A stretch of DNA of 64,000 nt from JALYNX01 sp963746905 (GCA_963746905.1 CAVVCY010000001.1:186001-250000), one strand, 5' to 3'. Shown: positions 17,054-28,080, counted from the first letter of the stretch. A program made the numbers and translations. The notes: generated by a model from the letters alone, not told the origin.

Positions 17054-18405
17054 TCATTGGTACTCAATGCTCTCAGTGCGGTGCCGCAGTATCGGCCAGA
17101 GCAGGGCGAGGGTTAGGGCCGCCATCAGATATAGGGGATAGGCGTATCGGAACTCTTGTGCCGGTGATGTGGCGACGACATTGATGGTGTGCGCCACCAG
17201 CAGCGTTGAGGGGATGAGGAAACGTCGGTCGCGGAAGGCGAATACCACAACCGCGGCCAGGGCGGGCAATAAGAGGATCGCCGGGCGCCAGGTGAGCCAG
17301 AGACGGCTGTCGATCTCAGCCCACCGCCAAACCCGGTCGGTCAACTCGAACGCCCAGGTGGCGAGGGGATCGCGTGCCAGACCGACCGTGTTGATCGGTA
17401 TGTCGTAGGGCGGTCGATGGAAGTAGGCGTCGTTTGGTTGCGCGGGGCGTAGAGGAAGTTTGCCGCACAGAGCCGATGCTCCAACACCGAGTCGAAATCA
17501 CGAAACAGAACGTCGACCTCGAGACCCAGGTATTTCCCGGGAGATTCCCGGATCGGGCCTTGGTTGAACTGGGGGTCGAAGAGCAGGGGCGTGCTGTCGT
17601 AACAGTCGTAGCGATCGTCCCAGATGTTGAGTGGGGCGACCGCTTCCAACAGATCGATGTCGGACTTGGTGAAGGTACCGGGCTCGTCGTTGAACGAAGC
17701 GGCGAGGTCGGGCAGAAACACCTGGGCCGGCTCGATAGCCGAGCCCTGGACGTCGACGATCGCATAAAGCGGCCCGACGATGAGGAACACCGTGAGGATC
17801 GCCGTGCCCAGTGTGATGCCTATCAGGCGAAGGTGACGTCGGTAGACCCAGGCCAGAACCGCGAGGACCGGCAGCACGGTGATCGGCCCGTTGCCCCGAA
17901 ACAGCCACACGCCGGCCAGCGCGAGCCCGAGTCGCACTCCTGGCCAAACGCGATCGGCGCGCTCGGGATCGACGGCGAGGGCGAGAAGCTCAACCCATGC
18001 CCACAGCATGAGCAGGGCGAAGGGCACGTCTTTCCACAGGGCGAGTGTGGTTGGGCCGACGGCCGGAGAGAGGCCGAGTAGCCAGGCGACGGCTACGGCC
18101 AGCCAGACAGGCACTCCGGCTTTCACCAACCAGTGCGCGGCGTAGGCGAGCAGGACACCGAGCACGAGGAACTGGAACAGGGTGACCAGCCCGGGTTGGG
18201 CGCCGGCCAGGCTGAGGACACTCAAATAGAGGGTGTGAATGGCCGGGTGCTGATTGAAATAAACGCCACTTGCCACCTGGCCGAGCTGATCGATGGTGTC
18301 GCTGGAGGCGAATCCGGGATACCAGCCCAGCCACCAGACGAAAACGGGCAAGACCGCAGTGCCGGCGAGCAGCCAGGTCGGAAGGGAGGGACGGGGGAGA
18401 CGCAC
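17054..18405 (-). CDS. Polytopic membrane protein, DUF6020-like (frameshift)
   Basis: From GTG 18405 the product has about ten hydrophobic segments. The loop after the first helix (WYPGFASSDTIDQLGQ, then HPAIHTL) is the signature of DUF6020-like membrane proteins, related in topology to GT-C glycosyltransferases using lipid-linked sugars. The first frame runs out near 17410 and the C-terminal helices (LLPALAAVVVFAF and AALTLALLW) continue in another frame to 17054, so one indel is needed. The neighbouring methyltransferase and glycosyltransferase genes support a glycan role. The donor and acceptor are unknown. Confidence 0.65.
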
Positions 18406-18454
18406 AGCGAGAGGATAAGGGTGAAGCGGATGCTGAGAGAGTGCTGTCAGCTCG

Positions 18455-19041
18455 TCAGGACTTGCGGGAGAGCGCCACGGTCTCGTTGTGAGTGAAGATT
18501 CGGCCGACGAAACGAGGGAAGGGGAATGAGTAGCCGCGTTCCACGCGCCAACTCGTTGCCGGCCTCGAATCCGGCGATGTCCTCCAGATCGAGAAAGGTC
18601 ACGTGAGTGGCGTCCGATCTGAACCCGGCCTCCTGGGGGACGATGATCACGACCCTGCCCTCTGATCGAAGATACGGCAGGTAGGCGGCAAGCAGATCGG
18701 ATGCCTCCGCCGGCGTCATGTGCTCCAGAACGTGGGCGATCAGCAGACTGTCGTAGCTGTCGTGGCGCCGCATCGGGGGTGGTTTCGAACTCCTCGACGG
18801 TGTAGGCCGTGAAACCTTGTTTGCGTGCCACTTCGATTGAATATGGGTTGGTGTCGACGCCGACACCATTCCCGTCGAGATGCTGGAGGTTGCGCCCGAT
18901 CCCGCAACCGATGTCGAGGACGCGACCTTCGACAACTCTCCTGATGTGCCGGCGGTACGGCGCTTGGACCCCGAGCACCCGCTTCCAGCGCTTACCCGTT
19001 TCTTGCTCGAGGCGGGCGGTGTAATCGGGGTCTGCCGTCAT
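18455..19041 (-). CDS. Class I SAM-dependent methyltransferase (frameshifted)
   Basis: ATG 19041 begins a protein of about 195 residues. Motif I is VLDIGCGIGRNLQHL, followed by the acidic GVDTNPYS loop and then, in the next frame from about 18785, HDSYDSLLIAHVLEHMTP with the HVLEH motif of small-molecule methyltransferases. The end (FVGRIFTHNETVALSRKS) is in a third frame and stops at 18455. Two indels are required. The target is presumably a sugar or lipid, given the surroundings. Confidence 0.7.
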
Positions 19042-19046
19042 GGGAT

Positions 19047-20106
19047 TTGCTGAGGTGGTTGGTGTCGAATTCCTCGGCGGATAAGCGTAAGCCTGCCTGG
19101 ATATATCCTCCTCCGCCCAGGGAGTCTCCGGCTTTGGTCTCTGTCATCCTCCCCGTTCTCAACGAGATCGAGTCGATCGACGACGTCTTTCTTGACCTCC
19201 TCGACCAGGACTATCCAGGTTCCCTCGAAGTGGTCGTGGCTGACGGGGGGTCGACTGACGGAACAATGGCGAAGCTGATCGAATGGAAGGCGCGCGATCT
19301 CGAGGATCAAAGTCGTCGACAACCCCGAGCGCCGTCAAGCCATCGGACTCAACTTGGCCGCGCACGAGCGGACGGGATCGGTCCTGGTGCGGGCGGACGG
19401 TCACAGCCGTTACGCCCGGGATTACATAAGCAACTCGGCGCGGGTGCTCTCCGAGGTCGGGGGAGCGGTCGGAGGACGTATGAGCCCGGTGGGAGAGACG
19501 GCCTTCGGAAGGGCGGTTGCTGCAGCGATGAAGAGCCCACTCACCATGGGGCCTGGTCGTTTTCACCATGCAACCGACTCAGGGAAGAAGTGGACACCGT
19601 CTTCTCGGGCCATGCATCGATGGAGCAGTTCGAGGCCCTGGGTGGTTACCGCCTCTTTCGTTGGGCACGTGCGAGGACGCCGACTTCTACTTACCGGTGG
19701 CGGCGTCGGAGGCGAAAGGTGTTCTGTCGATCCGTCCATCGTTTCCGCCTACACGCCACGTGATCATCCTGGTGCCCTGTGGCGTCAGTACTTCCGATAC
19801 GGATTGGGCAAGGCCGAGATGTTGTGGGTCAATCGGACACTTCCTTCGTGGCGCCCGCTGGCACCTCTTGCTCTCGTGCTCGGCCTGATCGTGCTGGCCT
19901 TGGTCGGTTTAGTCGCACAACTGTGGGGCCCCCTTCTATTGGTAGCAACTCTCTGGCTCTTGCTCCTGATCTGGGTGGCGGTCAAATCCGATGAGCCTGC
20001 GCCAGGTGTGTTCCTGGCAGCGGCGATCATGCACCTCTCCTATGGGCTGGGAACGGTGTGGGGTCTGATTCGAGGCCCGGGACCGACACGACTGCTCAGG
20101 AGCTAG
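19047..20106 (+). CDS. Family 2 glycosyltransferase, ExoA-like (frameshifted)
   Basis: TTG 19047 starts a GT-A type transferase: VSVILPVLNEIESIDDV, then VVADGGSTDGTM with the DGGSTDGT donor-site motif. The frame shifts near 19305, giving VRADGHSRYARDYI, shifts again near 19590-19740 (ALGGYRLF, CEDADFYL), and returns for a C-terminal pair of membrane helices (LALVLGLIVLALVGLVA). The layout resembles ExoA-type succinoglycan glucosyltransferases. Start lies just five bases from the divergent methyltransferase. The 3' end overlaps the next, convergent gene by 11 bases. Confidence 0.7.
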
Positions 20107-21254
20107 GTCCAGTGTGGGGTGTGTGGTACCAGCCCTTGACCTTGCCTGATAAGAGTCGGATCGGAACCCACAGGCCGGCGAGGACGACGAGCAGTGGGTA
20201 GCGAACCAGATGTCTCGATTCGACACCATCACGGGCCAGGAATGGGATCGGCTCCAACACTTGGACGGCGGTGGCTACTCCCCAAACCTCCCAAGGAAGG
20301 AGCCATCTCGACTTTGTGGTGAAAGCGAGGACTGTCATCACGGCGGATATCAGTGCCACGAAGGACCGTCCCGGCTGGACCAGTCGCAACGCCTGGTCCA
20401 GAGACGCCGGCGAGGATCTCTTCACCAACGCGGTGAAATGCCTACTCGAAGCCTCGCGTCTTCCCGCCATCCATCTCGCTCGTTGCTGGACTGCTACCCC
20501 GATCGAGGTGGGCTTTTCGTCACGGATTTTGACGTCGTGGAGCCATTCGACCCTCTTTCCGGCGACGACAAGTCTGCGCCCCAAGTTCCAGGTCTTCGGT
20601 GAGCGAGTCGCCGAACCCACCAACCTCCTCGAGGGCACCGGCTGTGAAGGCCATTCCGGTCCCACCGAGATCCGCCGACCACCCCAGATTGGATCGAGCC
20701 AGCTGGACCATCCGATTGCCTGCCCAATAGGAGAGTGCCGACGCTTCGGCGAGCAGGGACCCATCGGGATTGGCGACGTCCAAGTAGCACTGCACCACCT
20801 CATGTCCAGCATCGATCTCGTCCGCGATCCGCCCCAAAACGTCGGGCGGCACCCGGTTGTCGGCGTCGAACACGACGAGGCTCTCATCGGGGTCAAGCGG
20901 GCGCTGTCCCAGGTACCAGGCGAGAGCCGCTCCCTTGCCCGAAGTTTCGTCCTGCTTATCGGCTACCTGGGCCCCGGCCGCCTCTGAAACGTCGATCGTC
21001 TTGTCCGTGCAGCGGTCCGCCAATACCCAGAGGCTCACCTGATCACGTGGATAGTCGGAGGCGGCAAGATCGGTTAGCAACCTGCCGATGACGACCTCCT
21101 CGTCGTGAGCGGGGACAACCACCCTGAGGCGTCGCTGTCTTGCGCCCCTCGGAGCGGGCACGCGATTGCGCCACCCCCAGAGGGCGGTGACCGCGTTGTA
21201 GCCGGCGAGACACAGCAAGAGTGACTGGGCGATCAAGAAAAAAGCACGAATCAT
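20096..21254 (-). CDS. Membrane-anchored family 2 glycosyltransferase (frameshift)
   Basis: An N-terminal membrane helix (FFLIAQSLLLCLAGYNAV) precedes a GT2 domain: VVVPAHDEEVVIGRLL, VFDADNRVPPD with the D-x-D motif, and LTEDLELG, where the ED carries the likely catalytic acid. Near 20580 the frame changes and continues with QQRARWMAGRR (the Q/R-x-x-R-W acceptor motif) and two C-terminal helices. It resembles processive N-acetylglucosaminyl- or glucosyltransferases. One indel is enough. It is convergent with the preceding glycosyltransferase. Confidence 0.75.
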
Positions 21255-21526
21255 CGGTGAAACGAGGTTAGGACCGAGTGCGGTCTGACTGTCGATACCG
21301 CAACCAGGCCCCGTAGACAGAGCGTGGCTCGGGCCTTCGACCCTACGCTGGGCGTCTCGAGATTCATGGAGGAAGAAAGGGTGACGACGGCAGCACTCGA
21401 GCGGCGAGAAGGCCATGTCCACCGGCGGACAGATGGCTCGTCGTCTCCTCTGGTCGATGCCAGAGCCAATCAAGGCCCGATTGTCCCGGGTCTATTGGGC
21501 TCTGAAGTCCGCCCGCTCCGCTCGAG

Positions 21527-22798
21527 ATGGAGAGCATCTCGTTTCCGCCTGATATCGAAGATGTCGATGAGCTTCGCACCTACCTGTCGGACACCGATGT
21601 GTTCGGCAAGGCAACGGAAGAGGGAGCCGGGTACCTATGGCACGCCTTCGAAAGATTCCGAATCACACTTGCCATCGCACCCGACGTGTCACCGGGTGGG
21701 CGAGTGCTGGAATTGGGGTCCAGCCCCTACTTCTTCACCCGAATGCTTAAACGCCGAGGTCTCGACGTCACATGTGCCAATTGGTTTGGCGATCGAGCGG
21801 ATCTGGGAGCAAAGGGTTGGCAGGTGCTTTCGAGCCCTCGTTCGGGCGAGCGCCTCGAGTTCGAGTTCGATCATTTCAATATCGAGGTAGACCAGTTTCC
21901 TTATCCGGACGAGTCCTATGCCGAGGTCTTCTTCTGTGAGATCCTCGAGCACCTGCCGATGGATCCGATCAACGCGTTGGCGGAGATTCATCGTGTGCTC
22001 GAGAAACCGAACGGGGTCTTGGTACTGAGTACGCCGAATCCGGCCAGAACCGAGAATCTCGTCAAGATGATCAATGGGGACAACGTATACGAGCCGCTCT
22101 CGGGGTACGGCGTTCATGGTCGACACAACCGCGAGTACACGTTGAATGAGCTGCGGAGCCTGCTTGGTGAGCTTGGGTTCGAAGTGGAACGGGCGTTTAC
22201 GGCCGAGGTCAGTGCACAAGTTCCCGACGCCGCCCCTTCCTTCCCAGGGATCGACGTCTCCGACAGGGGGGAGTACGTGTTCGTTGTCGCCCGGGCGGTT
22301 GGACCGGATCGATGGCGATACCCGGATTGGCTCTATCAAAGCAAACATGCGATCTATCGGGCGGTCCTGCCCGATATGCAAGTGGGGCGAAACGATGACA
22401 TTCAGACCAGTGGGTTCCACGAGCGAGAGGTCGTGGCTGATCGTGAGGTCAGGTGGTTGGGACGAGACCCCGAAGGCCGAGTTCTGCTCTCTCCTCGCTT
22501 TGTTGGACTGGCGACGCTTCTCGTGGAGGGCCGCGCCCAACCAATCGAGGTTGACAAGCCGATCACCCTCACTGTCGAACTCGGGGAAGATGTCGTGAAC
22601 CATGAGATATCACCCGGGACTGGGTGGTTCTCGTTGCGTTCTGCGGTTCATGTCTCGGCGGGCGAGCAGGAGGCACGGATATCGACAGACCGCACTTGGA
22701 GACCGGCGGATGTTGGGCTGACCGCCGATGAACGAGACTTAAGCGTGGCGATATCCTCCGTCGCCCTCGAGCCCGTCCCAGTGGCGTCAACCATCTGA
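21527..22798 (+). CDS. SAM-dependent methyltransferase with C-terminal beta domain
   Basis: The central part has VLELGSSPYFFTRML (motif I), YAEVFFCEILEHLP and VLVLSTPNPAR, marking a class I methyltransferase. Residues about 300-423 form a separate beta-rich domain of unknown role (LTVELGEDVVNHEI). The in-frame ATG is 21527, but an upstream frame from ATG 21433 (MARRLLWSMPEPIKARLSR) leads straight into it with one indel, so the true N-terminus may be about 30 residues longer. It begins the run towards wecB, 13 bases apart, so the two are likely co-transcribed. Target is probably a sugar. Confidence 0.75.
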   Translation: MESISFPPDIEDVDELRTYLSDTDVFGKATEEGAGYLWHAFERFRITLAIAPDVSPGGRVLELGSSPYFFTRMLKRRGLDVTCANWFGDRADLGAKGWQVLSSPRSGERLEFEFDHFNIEVDQFPYPDESYAEVFFCEILEHLPMDPINALAEIHRVLEKPNGVLVLSTPNPARTENLVKMINGDNVYEPLSGYGVHGRHNREYTLNELRSLLGELGFEVERAFTAEVSAQVPDAAPSFPGIDVSDRGEYVFVVARAVGPDRWRYPDWLYQSKHAIYRAVLPDMQVGRNDDIQTSGFHEREVVADREVRWLGRDPEGRVLLSPRFVGLATLLVEGRAQPIEVDKPITLTVELGEDVVNHEISPGTGWFSLRSAVHVSAGEQEARISTDRTWRPADVGLTADERDLSVAISSVALEPVPVASTI

Positions 22799-22811
22799 GG
22801 TTACAACCAAC

Positions 22812-23930
22812 GTGTCATTCCCGTCCATCGCCGACCTTCCACCACGCTCGGTCGCGGTGATCCTGGGCACCCGGCCGGAAATCATCAAGCTGGCCCATGT
22901 CATCCGGCTGTTGGGTCCAGCTGCCGTCGTTTTCCACACCGGTCAGCACTATGACCGCGGTTTGTCCGGAACCTTTTTCGAAGTCTTTGGCCTCGACGAG
23001 CCTCATGCCTACCTCGGAGTGGGAGGGGAGACCCGGGGCCAACAGATCGGTATGGCCGTCAGGGCGCTTGACGATCACCTTTCCGAGTTGCGGCCCGCAG
23101 CGGTCGTGGTCCAAGGCGACACCAACACTGCCCTCGCCGGCGGGCTAGCGGCGAACGCTCTGGGGACCATCCTCGTCCACGTCGAGGCCGGTCTCCGCAG
23201 CTACGACCGACGAATGCCCGAGGAGCACAATCGGGTGCTGGTGGACCATGTCAGCGACCTGCTCTGTGCTCCGACCGAAGTGTCGAGGAAGAATCTGCTC
23301 GAGGAGGGGATCCCCGAATTGCGGATCCGGGTCACCGGTAACACCATCGTTGAGGCGGTGCACGAGCTGATGCCCGAGCCATCGGAGCGGGCCCAACTGC
23401 TCGACGAGCACGATCTCTCGTCGGGAGGCTTCATCCTGTCCACCTTCCACCGCCCCGAGAATGTCGATGATCCGGAGAGGTTCCGCACCGTTCTCGCCCA
23501 GCTCGCCTCGTTGGAGATGCCAGTCCTGCTTCCTCTCCACCCGCGCTCGATGGCCCGGGCGGCCGAGCATGGCCTGGGAGACCTCCTTGAAGCGATCAGG
23601 GTTATTGAGCCAATCGGCTATCGAGAGTTCCTCGGATTGGGCGCCGAGTCCGCCTTTCTCATCTCTGACTCCGGCGGAGTGCAGGAGGAGGTCTCCATCT
23701 ATAAGCGCTCCGTGATAGTGGTGCGTCGCAGCACCGAGCGTCCCGAGGTGTTGGGCACCTTTGCCGAACTGGTCGAGCCGGGGCCGGCCATATCGAATGT
23801 GGCCAGCAAATGGGCCGCGGACATCCCGGGGCTTCATCAGAGCCTTGCCTCCATCCCGTCGCCGTATGGGGACGGGATGGCATCGGCCCGGATCGTTCAG
23901 GACGTCGGGGAGCTCATTGTCGCTTCGTGA
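22812..23930 (+). CDS. wecB: UDP-N-acetylglucosamine 2-epimerase (non-hydrolysing)
   Basis: This enzyme converts UDP-GlcNAc to UDP-ManNAc. The family motifs are all present: GTRPEIIK near the N-terminus, HTGQHYD, QGDTNTALAG, HVEAGLRSYD, MPEEHNRVLVDHVSD, FHRPEN, and SDSGGVQEE near the C-terminus. The 372-residue length is normal. It starts at GTG 22812. The following glycosyltransferase overlaps its end by 14 bases, suggesting an operon. UDP-ManNAc made here would feed a surface polysaccharide. Confidence 0.92.
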   Translation: MSFPSIADLPPRSVAVILGTRPEIIKLAHVIRLLGPAAVVFHTGQHYDRGLSGTFFEVFGLDEPHAYLGVGGETRGQQIGMAVRALDDHLSELRPAAVVVQGDTNTALAGGLAANALGTILVHVEAGLRSYDRRMPEEHNRVLVDHVSDLLCAPTEVSRKNLLEEGIPELRIRVTGNTIVEAVHELMPEPSERAQLLDEHDLSSGGFILSTFHRPENVDDPERFRTVLAQLASLEMPVLLPLHPRSMARAAEHGLGDLLEAIRVIEPIGYREFLGLGAESAFLISDSGGVQEEVSIYKRSVIVVRRSTERPEVLGTFAELVEPGPAISNVASKWAADIPGLHQSLASIPSPYGDGMASARIVQDVGELIVAS

Positions 23931-24951
23931 TCGGGCCCGCACCCTGTTGAGGGGCCCCGATGTGGGGACACCGCGGACACCGGTGTTGTCATTCGGGTCC
24001 TGGGAGGCTCTCCCCGCGACGGAGCGGGTGATCCAGATCTGTCATCCCGATTGGCGGGGGGTGCGCACAGTGGCGTATTCGTTCCGCTCGCCGGTGGTGG
24101 AGTGTGACAACCTCGTCCGGTGGTCCGACAATCTGGTGGATCACATCACCGCGGCGAGTATCGAAGTGGTTGTGATCCAGGGTTGGCCGCCGGGGGCGGC
24201 GGGGTTTGCCGCCCGCCTGACGGAGTTGGGGATCGAGGTGAAATGTGTGCTCCACTCATCACCGGCGCAACACGGTGCAGAGGAGGGCGAGGCAGCGGTC
24301 GTCGATGAGGTCTTTTCGCTGAGGAGGGGCGGGGTCCTCGCCGAGGTGGGCATGGCCAAGGTCGGAGTATCTGAGGCGTTCACCGCCGCCGGATACCCCG
24401 TCACATATGTTCCCAACCGGGTTCCGCTCATGCCGGAAATGGATCGGGTCGACCTCGGGCCCGGGTTGCACGTCGGCGTGTTCGCCGAGCCGTTCTGGAG
24501 GAAGAACGTCGCCACGCAGTTGCTCGCGGTGGGGCTGCTCGATGGGGCTGTCGCCCATGTGATGCGCAGACCGGAAGTCTCCTATCTGGACAACATCGCG
24601 GTGGTCGAGCACGGTGAACTGCCGTGGGCGGAATTCGTCGCTCTTCAGGGCTCGGTGGACGTCAACCTCTACGTCACGCTGTCCGAGTGCCATCCATCGA
24701 CTCCCCAGGAGTCATACCTGGCTGGTGTCCCCTGTTTGATATCTCGTGTCTCCGGCGTGTTCGAGGATGATCCAAGGTTGTGGGAGATCACTACGACCGA
24801 TCTCGCTGACAACCCGTCAGCCATCGCGTCGGCGGCTCGCGACCTGCTCGCGGTTGGAGACGAGGCCGTGGAACGGGCTATGGCATGGATGTCGACACAC
24901 GATCGCCTGGCTACCGAGACTTGGGAACGGTTCACTGCACGCTCAGGCTGA
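23917..24951 (+). CDS. GT-B-like glycosyltransferase
   Basis: TTG 23917 lies inside the end of wecB; the frame upstream of it is only the shadow of wecB. The product of about 344 residues has weak GT1/GT4 features: GWPPGAAGFAARL, VGVSEAFTAAGYPVTYVPN, LHVGVFAEPFWRKN, and a C-terminal SECHPSTPQESYLAGVPCLIS corresponding to the donor-binding E-x7-E region. No membrane segment is seen. The sugar is unknown. It ends nine bases into the convergent epimerase gene. Confidence 0.7.
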   Translation: MSLRDRARTLLRGPDVGTPRTPVLSFGSWEALPATERVIQICHPDWRGVRTVAYSFRSPVVECDNLVRWSDNLVDHITAASIEVVVIQGWPPGAAGFAARLTELGIEVKCVLHSSPAQHGAEEGEAAVVDEVFSLRRGGVLAEVGMAKVGVSEAFTAAGYPVTYVPNRVPLMPEMDRVDLGPGLHVGVFAEPFWRKNVATQLLAVGLLDGAVAHVMRRPEVSYLDNIAVVEHGELPWAEFVALQGSVDVNLYVTLSECHPSTPQESYLAGVPCLISRVSGVFEDDPRLWEITTTDLADNPSAIASAARDLLAVGDEAVERAMAWMSTHDRLATETWERFTARSG

Positions 24952-25897
24952 GTGGATGTTCTCCCGGTACCACTCGACAGTCCTCTTGATCCCTACCTTG
25001 AGGCCGACGCCCGGGGTGTAGCCCAAGGTCGCCAGCTTTTCGATGGAGGCGATCCGGTAAGGGGCGCCGGCGGGTTTGGATGGGTCGAAGCTGAGATTCA
25101 ATGACGGGTTCATCTGGTCCCTCACCTCGGTGGCGAGTTCGGCGATGGTGACCGGCACCCCGCTGTCGATGTTGTAGGCCTCTCCGGGCACGCCGTTGAT
25201 GAGCGCTATCAGCACGGCCTGCGCTGCATCCTCGACGAAAACGAAGCTCCGGACCGCGCTTCCGTCACCCCAGACCACCAGATCCTGCCCGTCGTCCAAC
25301 CGGGCCGCACGATCGATGAGAGCATGGACCACGGTGGAACGTTCGGGGTCGAATGGCGCTCCCGGTCCGAACACGTTGCCGAAACGGCCTATCACGCGTT
25401 TCTATCTCATGCCATGAAGCGACGACCTCGTCGGTGATCTTGGACCAGGAATAGGGACTGGGGTGATCGGCCGGGCCCAACTGGGGCTGCGATTCGGCGA
25501 GCGGCTGTGATGAAGTTCGGTAAGTCACCAGCGACGATGCCAGAAACAGTCTTTCGACCTTTGATGCGACACATGCCGCCAACAGGTTGTCGGTGATGCG
25601 ACGGTTGGAGGCGAAGACATCCGCTGCGCCTTCCTGCTGGAACTGGATCCCCCCCGCCCGAGCGGCAAGGTGGACCAACAGGTCCACAGCTCCTACCGCC
25701 TCCATCACTTGGTCTCGGTCCTCAAGGTCGAGAGTGATGGTCTCGCCCGGCAGATCGGTCAGCACTGTTCCGGCCTGTGCCACTGAGATCGGATAGGCCC
25801 CCGCCTCGGCCAAGGCGGCTACCACATGTCGTCCGATGAACCCATGACCCCCGGTGACCAGCACGCTTTGGTGTTGAAGGCTGAGTTGGTCAGACAC
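24943..25897 (-). CDS. NAD-dependent sugar reductase/epimerase (GDP-fucose-synthase-like), frameshift
   Basis: GTG 25897 overlaps the end of gmd. The N-terminal Rossmann motif is GGHGFIGRHVV and the catalytic pair is in YSWSK. Near 25390 one G is lost; the next frame continues RFGNVFGPG, EDAAQAVLIAL and the C-terminal EWYRENI. Together they form a complete short-chain sugar enzyme of about 317 residues. Following gmd, it most likely reduces the 4-keto-6-deoxy product, as in GDP-fucose or GDP-rhamnose synthesis; which sugar forms cannot be told. Confidence 0.75.
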
Positions 25898-26867
25898 TCA
25901 CGCCACTGGCTTCGAGATCCGCTAGGACCATCTCCCTCACCAACTCCTCGAATTCGATTTGGGGCTCCCAACCGATCGTGGCCCGTGCCTTGGCGATGTC
26001 AGCCTGGAGGTAGTCGACCTCGGCTGGGCGGTAGAACTGTGGATCGATCTCGACGTAAGGCTCCCATTCCATATCGACCACCGCGAAGGCAGCGTCTAAG
26101 AAATCACGCACCGAGTAGCTGTGCCCCGTGCCAACCACGAGGTCGAGGGGTTCGGGGTGCTGCAGCATCATGTGCATCGCCCGCACGTAATCGCGGGCGT
26201 GGCCCCAGTCACGCTTGGCGTCGAGATTGCCCAGATAGAGCTTCTGCTGCTCACCTTTCATCAAACGGGGGATCGTCGAGGTGATCTTGCGAGTGACGAA
26301 CTCCTTGCCGCGGCGAGGGCTTTCGTGGTTGAAAAGGATCCCGTTGCTGGCGTGGATGTCAAAACCCTCGCGATAGTTCACCGTCGCCCAGTAGGCATAG
26401 ATTTTGGCGACGGCATATGGGCTTCGGGGGTGAAATGGGGTGGATTCGTTCTGCGGCGGAGGTGTGGATCCGAACATCTCACTGCTCGAGGCCTGGTAGT
26501 AGCGGATCGAAGGATCGGTGTGTCTGATCGCCTCGAGAAGGCGCACCGCCCCGAGCCCGGTCACATCGCCGGTGTGAACCGGCTGGTCGAAGGAGGCACG
26601 GACATGGGACTGCGCCGCCAGGTTGTAGATCTCGTCCGGGTGCAGATCCTCGACCACTCGCATCAGCGAATGAGAATCGCCGAGATCAGTGACGTGGAGA
26701 GTGACGGGCGCGGTGTCGGTTGTCACGAGATGACCGATGCGGGTGTCCTCGATATCGTGGGTGGTGGTCCTGATGGTCCCGTGGACCTCGTAGTCCCGGT
26801 CGAGCAGGTACTCAGCGAGATAGGACCCGTCCTGACCGGTGATACCAGTGATGAGAGCGGTTGGCAC
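25890..26867 (-). CDS. gmd: GDP-mannose 4,6-dehydratase
   Basis: It converts GDP-mannose to GDP-4-keto-6-deoxymannose. Diagnostic motifs are GITGQDGSYLAEYLL at the N-terminus, NLAAQSHV, ASSSEMFG and the catalytic YAVAK. The sequence then runs RRGKEFVTRK and LGNLDAKRDWGHARDYV, all typical of Gmd. I choose GTG 26867 with AGGAAG seven bases upstream; a longer frame to 26930 has an unlikely N-terminus. The product can serve both the following reductase and the perosamine-synthase-like aminotransferase at 47776. Confidence 0.92.
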   Translation of the reverse strand: MPTALITGITGQDGSYLAEYLLDRDYEVHGTIRTTTHDIEDTRIGHLVTTDTAPVTLHVTDLGDSHSLMRVVEDLHPDEIYNLAAQSHVRASFDQPVHTGDVTGLGAVRLLEAIRHTDPSIRYYQASSSEMFGSTPPPQNESTPFHPRSPYAVAKIYAYWATVNYREGFDIHASNGILFNHESPRRGKEFVTRKITSTIPRLMKGEQQKLYLGNLDAKRDWGHARDYVRAMHMMLQHPEPLDLVVGTGHSYSVRDFLDAAFAVVDMEWEPYVEIDPQFYRPAEVDYLQADIAKARATIGWEPQIEFEELVREMVLADLEASGVSV

Positions 26868-26931
26868 AGTCGAGCTTCCTAGCGGTCGGGGAGAGAGGTC
26901 ATGGTAACGATCTGATGGCGGTGGACCCATC

Positions 26932-28080
26932 GTGAGGGTGGTGTTCTCCCCTCATGCCTACTTGCCCTCGATCGGAGGGGCTGAGCGTTATGCACAAGGC
27001 CTCGCCGAGGGACTCGCCGCGCTCGGGCATGAGGTGCATGTCGCGGTCGCCAATGTGGACGACCCGGAAGCGTTCTACGAGCTGGGCCATGGTGGCGCGG
27101 GGCCGGTAAATGAGACGATCGAGCAGGTAAGCGTTCACCGCCTGGTCTATGGGGATCTCGGCTACAGACGGTTGGGCAATCTCCTGGGAGGCGATCGGGT
27201 GCTCCGATCCTCCACCGTACGGTTTCAGCGCAGTCTGGGTGATCTTCTTTCCGGACTAGCCCCCGACGTCGTCATAACCCTTCCTCATCTATTCCCCAAC
27301 GTGGTGGAGGTCATTCGGCTCAAGGAAACGGCGTCGTGGAAGCTGGTCTATGTCCCGATGCTCCATGAGGACGACCCCTACTGGTCCATTCCTCGGGTTT
27401 CCGAAGCGGTTGATGCGGCTGATGGGGTCATCGCCCTGACAGACTACGAGCGGGACCGGCTCCTCGAATCCTACGGTGCCCAAGCGGGAGCCACTGCTGT
27501 GATCCCCCCCGGCGTTGCCTTCGGTGATGAAACGGTGTCGATCGATCGCGAGCCGATGGTCCTCTTCATTGGGCGTCGTACCCCGTCGAAACGCCTCGAT
27601 GTGCTTTATGAGGCGATGGAGACCGTATGGCAGGAGCTCCCCGAGGTGCTTCTGGTGTTGGCCGGTTCGCCGCCGGGTGTCGGGGCGGATCCGGCGATGT
27701 GGCTGGCGGCCGATTCGAGGGTGAAGATAGTGAACACGCCAAATGAAACCGAGAAGAATCAGCTCTTGGCCAGGGCTCGGGTCGTGGTCAGTCCCTCCCT
27801 GACCGAGTCCTTCGGGATCACCACCCTCGAGGCATGGGCCCAGGGCACCCCGGTGGTGGTCACCGACAGTCCGGTGAACAGATCGGTGGTTCGCGATGGA
27901 GCGGACGGCCTGGTTGCAGCCGGACCCGGTGCCGCCCATCTGGCCGCGGCTCTCGCCCGGTTGCTAGCCGACTCCGACTCTGCCGCTTCCATGGGACAAG
28001 CCGGTCGCCGAAGACTCGATCGTGGCTTTGCATGGTCAATGTCGGCATCCAGCCTCGAAGGGATGATCGAGAGCCTCTGA
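26932..28080 (+). CDS. Family 4 glycosyltransferase
   Basis: A complete 382-residue GT-B enzyme. The N-terminal domain begins VVFSPHAYLPSIGGAERYA, with the GG loop typical of GT4. The C-terminal domain has FIGRRTPSKRLDVL, SPSLTESFGITTLEAWAQGTPVV with the E-x7-E nucleotide-sugar motif, and a final helix. The start is GTG 26932, divergent from gmd with a gap of 64 bases that should hold both promoters. The sugar is unknown. Confidence 0.88.
   Translation: MRVVFSPHAYLPSIGGAERYAQGLAEGLAALGHEVHVAVANVDDPEAFYELGHGGAGPVNETIEQVSVHRLVYGDLGYRRLGNLLGGDRVLRSSTVRFQRSLGDLLSGLAPDVVITLPHLFPNVVEVIRLKETASWKLVYVPMLHEDDPYWSIPRVSEAVDAADGVIALTDYERDRLLESYGAQAGATAVIPPGVAFGDETVSIDREPMVLFIGRRTPSKRLDVLYEAMETVWQELPEVLLVLAGSPPGVGADPAMWLAADSRVKIVNTPNETEKNQLLARARVVVSPSLTESFGITTLEAWAQGTPVVVTDSPVNRSVVRDGADGLVAAGPGAAHLAAALARLLADSDSAASMGQAGRRRLDRGFAWSMSASSLEGMIESL

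Noticed and set aside
26121..26882. Plus-strand frame of about 253 codons opposite gmd
   Set aside because: It is antisense to a certain gmd gene and has no recognisable motif.
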